Program-made: the position numbers and the translations under genes | Notes under the pieces: model-generated | The model's input: the letters and a program-made list of their open reading frames with translations, nothing else | The model's database searches: none | What the model was told of the DNA's origin: nothing | From: Monodelphis domestica | Taxonomy: Eukaryota; Chordata; Mammalia; Didelphimorphia; Didelphidae | NCBI RefSeq assembly: GCF_027887165.1 | Contig: NC_077228.1 | Span: forward strand, 212,401,635-212,465,634 | Reading direction: 5' to 3' | DNA: 64,000 nucleotides | Shown: positions 38,801 through 49,900 of the stretch, one piece after another | Layout of the letters: every line of letters starts with the position of its first letter | How positions within the stretch are numbered: the first letter of the stretch is position 1

Positions 38801-41800
38801 AAAGCCTGAGAGGCTCAGCTAAAAGGGGCTCCTCGGAGGATGTTGGGGGGGGTTTCCTCACCTGCACTGGGTATCATCGAGCTCTCTGGCAGGGCTGGAG
38901 CGGGGGGCGGTGGAGGCTGGGGATTTGGGGTCTTGGGTGGAACTGGGGCAAACAAATCCAGAAGAGGTCTCTGCTTCTCCTGGATGGATCTGGAAGTGCC
39001 AGAGGGGGTGGTGGGCTTTGTCCGAGGTAGAACAGGAGGCGGGGTCTTCTGGGGGCCCAGAGCTGATGCCTAGGAGGAGGTGGAGAAGGGTAATGAATGG
39101 GCCTGTGCCCACGAGGCACCTTCCTCCTCCCTCAGAGGCCCCCAAGGTGCCAAGTCAGTCAGTCTGAGGCCAGGTGAGGATGAAGTGGCAGGGGGAGAGG
39201 CATTGGGGATGGGGGAGAGGCAAGAAAGGGGGTGCGGGACAGACAGAATTCCCCCAGAATGAGAAGGGACAGAAAAGGAGTCAGAATTGTAAAACCCAGG
39301 ATTTCAGGGTCCCAGTCCTTCAGGTTCACCGAGGGAGGCAGACAGTTGCCACTGAGACCCAGTTTAGCCAGAGCCTCGTCTTTGGGGTCATTCTTCTTCG
39401 AGAAAGCTCTTTGGGGTTTCCTGGGGAAGGAACGGGAAGACTGAAGATCAGTCCCAGGGAGGCCTCCCCATCACCCCTTTGGAAAGTCTTCCTCCAGGTC
39501 CTGGTAACCTCCATGGCCCTGACCTGGTGGGCTGTATTGGTTCAGGCACTGGCGCTGGGCGGCTCTGGTACATCCGGATGATGTTACGGATTTCTCTACT
39601 GGGCTCTGCTCGAGTAGAGACTGGCTTTGAGCTTCTAACCACAGTACCCTGAGGCCTCTCCTTCTCCTTTTGGCTTTTGGCTCCTGGGCTAATGTCAGTT
39701 TTAGCTTCATCTCCAACTTTGGCTCCAATGTTGTCTTGGAAGGAGAAAACCATGAAAAGGTTAATAATGGGGAGCAGCTGGGTGGTCCAGTGGATTGAGA
39801 GCTGGGTCCTAGGTTCAAGTTTGGCCTCAGATACTTCCTAGCTGGGTGACCCTGGGCAAGTAACTTAATCCCCATTGACTCGCCCTTACCATTCTTCTGT
39901 CTTGGAGCCAATACACAGTATTGACTCCAAGACAGAAGGTAAGGGTTTAAAAAAAAAATGCTGGGGTGGAGTGAAGAGGGATGGAGAGAATCCAGTTCCA
40001 ATTATCTACTCTGTCCCTTTCTTCCTCTTCTTTCCCCTACCTAGTGTAAGAAACTATTTCATCATTCTCATTATCGATTCCAAGACAGAAGGTAAGGTTT
40101 TTTTTAATGCAATTATAATTTTTAAAAGGCCTATTTTAGAAATAGAAAACATTATAAGATGTAAAATGGATAATTTTTATTATATTAAATTAAAAAGGTT
40201 TTGTACAAACAAAGCCAATGCAACCAAAATGAGAAGGGAAGCAACAAACTGGGGAAAAGTTTTCATAAAAAAAATTTCTGAGAAGGGTCTAATTTCTCAA
40301 ATTTATAAGGAACTAAGACATATTTCTAAGAAATCAAGCCATTCCTCAATTGACAAGTAGTCAAAGGATATGAATAGGAACTTTTCAGATAAAGAAATCA
40401 AAACTATCAATAATCACATAAAAAGGCGCTCTAAATCCCTCCTCATTAAAGAAATGCAAATTAAAACAACTCTGAGGTGTCACCTCAAACCTAAAAGATT
40501 GGCCAATAAGGGAAAACAATAAATGTTGGAGGGGATGTGGCAAAGTTGGGATGCTAATGCATTGCTGGTGGAGTTGTGAATTGATTCAACCATTCTGGAG
40601 GGCAATTTGGAACTATGCCCAAAAGGCACTAAAAGACTGGTTGCCCTTTGATCCAGCCACAACACTGCTGGGTTTGTACCCCAAAGAGATAATAAGGAAA
40701 AAGATTTATAGAAGAATATTCATAGCTGAGCTCTTTGTGGTGGCAAAAAATTAGAAAATTAGGGAATTGGGGAATGGCTGAACAGATTGTAGTATTTGTT
40801 GGTGATGGAATACTATTGTGCTAAAAGGAATAATAAAGTGGAGGAATTCCATGGAGACTGGAACAACCTCCAGGAAGTGATGCAGAGCGAAAGGAGCAGA
40901 ACCAGGAAAACATTGTACACAGAGACTGATACACTGTGGTACAATTAAATGTAATGGACTTCTCCATTAGTGGCAATGCAGTGATCCAAGACAATTCTAA
41001 GGGACTTATGAGAAAGAAAACTATCCACATGTAAGGCCAGTAGAACTGACATGACTATGGAATGGAACAGTACAAATGGTTAATAATAAGCAACAGCACA
41101 AGACTGATGTAAATACAGAACGGAACAGTTTAAGACTATTACAACTGATTAAGATGATACAACAGTTAAATGCTTAATGATACAGAATTTGCAATTTATG
41201 CTTAACTAGTGCTAACTGGTAAGGAATACAAGACTTCAGAACATGGGGTCCTGCTTCTACCACTGCCCACCTCCATCAGAAGGAGGGTTTAAGTCAATTG
41301 ATTAATTAATCAGGTTAGTGCCAGACACATACTAAGTGCCTAATAAATTCTTGTTGAGCCACTGACAAAGTTGTAATTTTATTTACTCATTAAACAACAA
41401 CAACAACAACAACTCATCTTCCATCTTAGAATCAATTCTGTGTATTGGTTCCAAGGCAGAAGAGTGATAAGGGCTAGGCAATGGGTGTGAAGTGACTTGC
41501 CCAGGGTCACATAGCTAGGAATTGTCTGAGTTTAGATTTGAACCCAGGATCTCCCGTCTCTAGTCTCGCTATCTTTCCACTGATCCATCTAATTGCCTCT
41601 GAATTACAATTTTATTAACTAAAAAGAATCCAATATACTCCTGGGTGACTCTAAAGCTTAGGAAGATAAATTTAATTATGAGACTAATGTCACAAGGGTG
41701 ACATACAGGTAAGTGGGATCATTCTACTCCACCTACCTTAGTATTCTGGCATCACAGAACTATAGAATATCAAAACTAAAGGGGACCTTAGACATTATCA

Positions 41801-44800
41801 TGTCCAACTCTTTTGTTTTATAAAAGAGGAAACCAAGGTTCAAAGTTTTACAATGAGTTAGTCCAATAGCAAGTGCCAATGCCCACGATTTCCACTTCCC
41901 AGACCAGGGCTCTTTCTACAAGGTCACTCTCACCTTTGATTTCCTCCTTCTCCTCCTCTTCTTTCTGCTTTATCTCCCCCTGGGGGATGGGCACCTTTGC
42001 AGGTGGCTTTACTGTCTTCAGTCGAATAGGTTCTTGCCCTGCAAGATGCCAGAGTTGGGACTGACTGCATATTCTTTGTCCATTGTATGGTTGCCTCCCT
42101 CCTTCAAAACCTTCATTACCGCCCCCACTGCCAACATTTGTACTGATGCTTAATCAAATAAGGACCCTACGTGTCCCACTGGGCATAGAAAAAGGACCTG
42201 AGGACCTCTGCCCTGGCATGATTGTGCCAGAATGAGAGTTTAGGGAAGTTCGCCCACCCTTCCAAACTTGGGATTGGCTCCGCCATATCTCTCGCCCCAT
42301 TATCTTTTACCTATCTTCTGGAAAAAATCTCGTTTCTCCTGAAAGGAATTAAGGTAGTTTACTTCCTCCTCAGTCTCATCTGGAGCCTCGACCTGTTGGG
42401 AACAAGATATGGAACTTTCTCCCCTTTGCCCAAGCCCTTGCTGTCCTTTGACAGAACCCTGCCACACCATTGCCCATTCCAATCCAGCTGGGTGTTGGGA
42501 CATGTTAACATCTCCTTCTCTCCTCCTCCTTTTCTCTTTCTTGGCTAATTAATATTTGCCCCCAAATGCTATGACCCTAGAATCCTCTGTGCCCATTTCT
42601 ATCCTTGGCACTGCCACCTCTCTGGTTTTAGGTTCCATTTGTGATTTGACCCAACCTATTCTAGTTGGAACTCTGACTCGTCTGCTTCGGGCATGTACCG
42701 ATTCTAGTCTCCTTTGGGGCTCCAGCTTGGAAGCTGATGTGCTTTTTCTGACTTCAGCTGGGGACTCCTTGGGTTTAGGAGCTCTTGGAGCAGGCTGGGA
42801 TGGAGACATGGAAGCCTGGGCTGGGGGCTGCTGTTGGGTCTGCTGTCCCAGGGAAAGAGCCATGGCCTGTGTGGTCATTTGCTGAGCCTAGATGAGTGAG
42901 AAAGGGAAAGAACATGCTTGGTGAGATGGGCATCCCCACCCAATCTGCCAACGAGGCAGAACTCTTTCTCCAACCAACCTGACCCTGACCCCCACCAGCA
43001 CAGCATCCACAGAGCAAGAAGGGGCTTTGAGGCCATCTACTCCCAGATATCCATTACACAGATGAGGGTGAAGTGACTTGCCCAATATTACTGGGGTAGT
43101 TTTTGTGGGAGTCAGACTTGGAAGCAATGTCCTTTAACTCCAGAGCTGGCGCCATCGCCGCTATACCACCAACCGTCCCCATACGTCCCCATGGCAGCCC
43201 TCACCAAGATCATGGCCTGCTGGTTGATGAAGCTCTGCTGCTGTGCAGCCAGCTCTCTGGCACTGAGTGCGGGCACCACAGGCTGGGGCTGGGAGGGCAT
43301 CATCATGGCTGAGAAGCAAGCAGGACACAGCAATAATAACCAAAATGTATCTAGTACTCAAGTTCAGAAACGACTTTACATACCTATCTCATCTGATCCT
43401 TGCAGCAATTATAGAACCTGGGCATTATAGGGACCATCATCATACTTTACAGATAAGGAAAGTGAGGCATCAGACAGGTTACATCTCTCACTCTGGGTCA
43501 CACAGTTAGTATCAGAGGTGAGAGTCCAACCCAGAGATTCAACTGGGCCCAATCTCTATACTTTTTTTTTAACCCTTACCTTGTCTTAGAATCAATACCA
43601 TGTATTGGTTTCAAAGTATAAGAGCAGTAAGGGCTAGGCAATGAGGGTTAAATGACTTATCCAGGGTTGCATAGTTAGAAAGTGTCTGCGGCCAGATTTG
43701 AACCTCACTTTCAATCCACTGGCCCCTCTAACTGCCCCCTCCAATCTCTAGACTCTTACCACTACTATGGCTGTTTTCCTGATAGATATAGGTGATCTGC
43801 CATTATCCTCCCCACTCCCAGAGGGAAGCTGTGACTCTCTGGTGCCACTTTCTCTCCTCCCAAAGGCACACTTGAGAGGGAGCCAATAGTTCTTCTACCC
43901 ACTCTGTGCACTAGGTCTTTCCAGTTCTTTCCACTATACCTGGCATGGCTGGGATCCCACCCACTGCTGGCATAAGCGGTACAGGTGCTGGCATCATTGG
44001 CCCAATGGGAGGTTGGTAAGTTGGCATCTGCATCATTCCTGGGTACACTGATTTGGGGAGAGGGAGAGAAGGCATCTTGTTTCTTACTCATGGTCATTTA
44101 GGGTGTTGTGTCCACAGCAACTCCCACCCCATGTCTGGGAAGCATTTTCCTGCATTCTGGACAGCCCAGGAAATCTGGAAGGAGGCCCAGCTAGTTCAGG
44201 CATTGACTTCTCTACTGACACTCAATTTCTCTAGCAACCGAGTGACCTTCTACCATGTGCCCAAGATTATGAGCAGACATGTCCCACTAGCCTCTGGCCA
44301 TTCGCAGAGCTCCCACTGGTCCCTGATACTGAAAGCCTCAGAGGAAGACCTAAGCAAAAGGAAGTAGCCAGTCTTAGATTTACTGATAAAGACTGAGGTA
44401 GACCCCAGCTCAGGACTCATTGGGATGGCCAGAACCTAAGAAAAAGCCTCCACAGGAGCAGCCTCTGATGAATGAGAACATTTAGCAAGGTGCCAAGACC
44501 CTGCAATAACTACCATCACCCCTGTTTTTTCTGGTCCAGGTGAGCACAAGAGGATTGGCACAGGGATGCTAGGATCTGGTGCCATACATACTCATGGGGT
44601 AGGCTCCTTGCTGAGTCCCGATACCTCCACCACCTTTCATTCGGCTATTTAGTGCCCTGACTTGTTCCAGATCCTGCTGGGACAAAGAACCAACAGCACA
44701 TTAGAAGCCAAGGCTCTCGGGACAATGGAATGGGAGCAGTGCAAGAGCTAGGAAAAGAGACGAGAGAGCTGTTTTTTCAGTTATGTTCAACTCTTCATGA

Positions 44801-46483
44801 CCCCATTTGGGGTTTTCTTGGCAAAGACACTGGAGTGGTTTGCCATTTCCTTCTTCATCTTATTGAATGAGGAAACTGAGGCAAAAGGGTGAAGTGACTT
44901 GCCCAGGGTGTGAGCATGCCAGAGACTTGCCCTAGTGTCAGAGAACAGATCTCAAATTCAGTGCTCTAGACCTTGCTCCCACCAAGGGAAGATTAGACAG
45001 TCACAACTGAGGTTTGAATGGAGGCAGGCAAGAGGAGCCAAGAGAAGACAAAAGGAGTTGGCAGATTCTGGACAAGCATGTAGAACTCACCCTGGGCCCC
45101 GGGGAGAGTACAGTCTCAAAGAGATCATCCACGTAACCATCCAAACTCCCAGGGCTCTGGGGTTGCCCTGTTGGGAAGGGAGTTAACAGGTAGGGTGTCA
45201 GGAAGTGTGCTGGGGAGGCATCCAAATAACCCTGGGCATGGGGGCATCCCTACCAAAGACTCGCCCCCTTCCTGCTGCTGTTATTGCTTCTGGGGCCAGC
45301 ATCCCTCACCCTCCCATTACTTCCCAACTTCCTCCTCCATCTCCTGCCCTAGTGATTCCCAATAATCCCTCTCTTGCTCTGCTCAGGAATCTAGTTATAG
45401 TCCTCACTTGTAGGGACCTTCTGAGGCAGTGAAGGGGCAGGACCTGGAGGCGGCCCTGGAGCCAAGGGAGGAGCTTGGATACTAGGAGGTGGAGGGATGT
45501 CTTTGTAAATCCTGTAGGAAACAGTAGTAATATCACAGGTAGAAATAGAAGAGGAAGTGGACTAACCCTACCCATCCTGGGCAAGATGAGTTAGATGGGG
45601 CGAGGGGCAGCACTCACGTGTTCTGCGAGTTGATGGGGTAGCAGTCAGGGGTAGTGGGGTCCCCTAAGTCCTCAGTGCTTCCAATCAGATCCAGAACAAA
45701 GTCAGAGCCAACCAAATCCTGCCAGGCATCTCCAGAGAGCAGAGACACTGACCAGCCCCGGATAGGCTGCTCTATGCCCCTGGGATAAAGGGTAGGAATG
45801 AAAAAGAAAGAAATCAAGTGAAGGCTGTAGCAAAATTTGGGGGCAGCTCCTGTCCACACATACACACATACACATAGAAGAGCTCATTCTAGCATTTATA
45901 CAGCACTTTAAAGTTCACAGAGCTTTGTTTCATCCTCACACCAGTCCTGGGAGGTTGGTGCTATTATATCCCCATTTTATAGATGATGAAAATGAGGTTG
46001 GGAGAGGTGACATGACTTGCCCAGAATCACACAATCAGTGAGTGAGGTCAGATTTGAACTCAGTTCTTCCTGATTCTAATTCTATCACTCTATCTACCAT
46101 TCTCCCTGGCTGCCTCTAAGATTCCCTAAGAATCCTCATAAGAGACTGACTAGTGCATATTTGATATACCTTACTATTATTACCATTACCACTATTAAAA
46201 TTTTCTTAGTGTTGTTGTTCAATTGTTTTTAGTCATGTCCAACTCTTCATAATCCTATTGGGGATTTTTTTTTTTTTTGGCAAAGATCCTGGAATGGTTT
46301 GTCATTTCCTTCTCCAGCTCATTTTACAGATGAGGAAACTGAGACAAACAGTGAAAAATGACTTGTCCAGGGTCACACAGCTAGTAGATGTCTAAATTCA
46401 GGTCTTCCAGGCCATATTTTAATTCAAGTCTTCCTGACACTGGAGCTTTATCTATTGTGCCACCTAGCTACCCCATATACCCA

Positions 46484-46520
<37 letters not shown>

Positions 46521-46872
46521 CACACAATCACATACATTTACATAGGCATACATATACCCATCTCCTGACAAAGAAGTAAACAATGGGCTCAGAGTAGAGA
46601 ATGAGATATAGATTTTTGGAAATGGCTTTATGTTCATTCATTATAAAGATATTGGATTTTCTTTTTTCTATGGTAGATGAGAAGAGAGAATAAGTTCTTG
46701 TTCATTAAAATGTTTTAAATTAAAATTTGACTCCAAATTCTCAGACAGCAAGTAAGGGTTTATTTAAAAAAAAATAACTCTAGTGAGTCCCTGTTACTCT
46801 TGGATCAAATAAAATCCATGTCACTTAAAGTCCTTCCTAATCCAGCTCCAGTCTTTCTTTTGTTTTTGTTTA

Positions 46873-46929
<57 letters not shown>

Positions 46930-49900
46930 CCTTTACTTTCCATCTTAGAATCAATGCTATGTATTGATTCCAAGACAGAAGATTTGAACCTAGGACCTCC
47001 CATCTCTGAGCATGGCTCTCAGTCCATTGGGACACCTACCTGCTGCCGCCACCTCCTCCAGTCTACTTTTTCTGTCTTATTCTCCAACATGCAGTTTGGA
47101 TCAACCAGATTGGTCTTCTTACGCTTCCTCACACACAATATTCTATCCCCTGTCTCTGACTTTGCCTGAAATTCCTGCTCTCCATCTACTAGAATCTTTA
47201 ACATCCTTCAAAGATTATTGAACTGGGACGGTTAGGCAGACACTTTTTAGCTGTGTGCCTCTGAGCATGTCATTTAGCCTCGATTGCCTAGTCCTTACTG
47301 GTCTTCTGCTTTAGAACCAATACACATAACTGATTCTAAAATGGAAGGTGAGGGTTTAAAATAAACAAGATGCACATGGAAAATAATTCACATCTGGAAA
47401 TAGGTTTTCCTTGACTACGGATATTTGAGACAAGAATTTTGTTTTTCTTTTCTTTTTAATGTAGGAGATGGGAAGGGGAGAAGGTAAAAACTTTATTTAT
47501 TTGCATTGATCAAACACCTAACTTTATTTTATATAGGTACATATATGTACATATACATTGCAGATACTTTCCTCCATACCCAAACAACACACAAGTGCTC
47601 AGTCATACATACAAGATAACTCTCATCTATTAAGCATCTTAAAGTTTACAAAATCCCTAAGGTACCTTACTTTGTACATGGATAGACACATTTTAGACAC
47701 TTTCCCATGTCCCAAAGTGCCTGAAATCACTGGCATTCATGTCCCAGTGGGGGTGAGGCTTGTCTAGTGAGGCCAATTTAAAGGCTCATTCCCAAGACAG
47801 AAGGAAGGTAGCCTGAGACAGCTTGGGAGAAGTGGAGAGCAAGAGGAAGAGAGACATTCAGTGCAAATTCAGTGCCCTTGCCTTTCCTGTACCCACCTCC
47901 CCAGGGTAGGCTCTTACCTGGTCTGTAGGATCCAGCCAGCGAACTGTTCTCCTGTGGTCCAGGATTTTACTTCTGCTGAGTAGCGTTCTTCTGTAGGAAA
48001 AGAACAGCTCAAAGGCTAGAAGGCTGGGGGAGATAGAATGATGGGGGATGCTACCCATATGAGGGAGATCTGCTGTCACCGTTGGGAGTGTGCAGGTGAT
48101 AGGTAGGGATCATCATGGGGAATCAGGGATTCTCAAGGGAATATTGGGAGGATTGGGGGACCAATACTTGGATAGTAAGGTCAAAGGGCAGGCATGAAGG
48201 AAGAGAACCCATTGAGAACAAGCATAATTGGGGCCTGGAAGGGGAATGGGAAAGGGAAGGTCTTGGGAAGTAAATCCCAATTTCCCAGGAGGGTTTGACT
48301 ATAGAAGTAACTTTTTGGGAGAGGAGTTGAGGAAAGAGGAAGCTCAGTCCCATTTACCACTGAAGGTAAAGACATCAAGGGCCATCCGCCCACAGCGCCA
48401 CCCTGCAATCCACTCCAGTTGGGTAGGTGGGTAGGCACGGACAGTGTTAGCTACTGTCTGGCACTGTTGCAATGCCTCCAAGAGCTTGTGTTGGCACACA
48501 GCTGCAATGCCCTTTGGAGCATGGTCAGACACAAACCTTCAGGGAGAGAGAAGAGTTTAGGGTGGGAGACAGTGGCTCCTGGAGTAGCTTATATAGAAAT
48601 GACCCCAGGCATAGCAGGAAAGTCTGGCTCAGGAAGCTTTCTTGCCTAGGCTTCATTCCTTTATACAACCTTTCTCCTTGTCCTTGCTCTCTTCCTCATA
48701 TTCTATAAACCCCTATTCTCTCTGCTTCCTATGTCCCTGTGTACCCTGTATCTCCCGTCCAGCCTCTCAGAGACCACCTCAACTCCAACCTACTTGAGCA
48801 GTGGCTTCTGAAGGGTCAGTGATGGGGGGAAGGCACTGAGCAGGATGGCCATGAGTGCCCAGCCTCGATAGGACTGCTGTTCATCAGGGTTGCGCCATAG
48901 CTGGGTCACAAGCTGGCAAAAGATCTCATTCCTCAGGGCAGGGTTGCGCTGGCCTAGGCAGGCCAAATATGTGCCCATGGTCTGTTCCTGCCAGGACTCC
49001 AGTGATATGTCACCCAGGAGCCTCAACATCTATTGACACAAAAGGGGTTGGGGGACAGAAAGGAAAGTTGACATCAGATCATATAGAGAGCTTGGCCTAG
49101 AGTCAGGAAGACCTGAGTTTAAATCCCACCACAGATACTTTCTAGCTGTGTGATCTTGGGCAAATCACTAAACCTCAGTTTACCTCACTTTCCTCAACTG
49201 TAAAATGGGAATAATAGAAACACCTACCCCATAGGATTGTTGTGAAGATCCATTGAGATATTCGTAAAAGCCTTTAGCAGAGTGCCTGGCGCATAGTAAG
49301 TGCTACATAAAGTGCTTTTGTAGTTAGGAAATGGAGTCAGAGACAGAAACCAGAGGATTTAACAAAGGGTTTGTAAGTCAAAGGACCTTGTTCTGTGGAA
49401 TGAATGACCTTAGGAAAATTTGTTAACCTCTTTGAACCTCAGTTTGCTCACCTATAAAATGGAGGTGGTGAGGGGCAGTTGGGTAGCTCAGTGGATTGAA
49501 AGTCAGGCCTAGAGACTGGAGGTCCTAGGTTCAAATCTAGCCTCAGACACTTCCTAGCTGGGTGACCCTGGGCAAGTCACTTGATCCCCATTGTCTAGCT
49601 CTTACTGTTCTTCTGTCTTGGAACAAATACACAATATTGATTCCAAGACAGAAGGTAAGGGTTTATTTTTTTTTTAATGGAGGTGTTGGACTAAATGACT
49701 TGTAAGGTTATTTCCAATTCTAAATAGATAATCCTATAAAGATGGAAGGGGAAGACCTAAGGTACTCAGAGGAGGAAACAAGTCATCCTGTGGATGAGGA
49801 ATGGGCTCTTGGCACCTCTTTCTATTCCACCATGGCTTCTTGTCCCAGGGATACCTTCACTCCCCTAGAAGACCCTCTTCCCTCTTAGCTGCCGTCACTC

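Noticed and set aside
38858..39145. 95-codon and 81-codon minus-strand frames
   Set aside because: Alternative frames of the proline-rich MYO15B exon; only the third frame is in phase with both neighbours.
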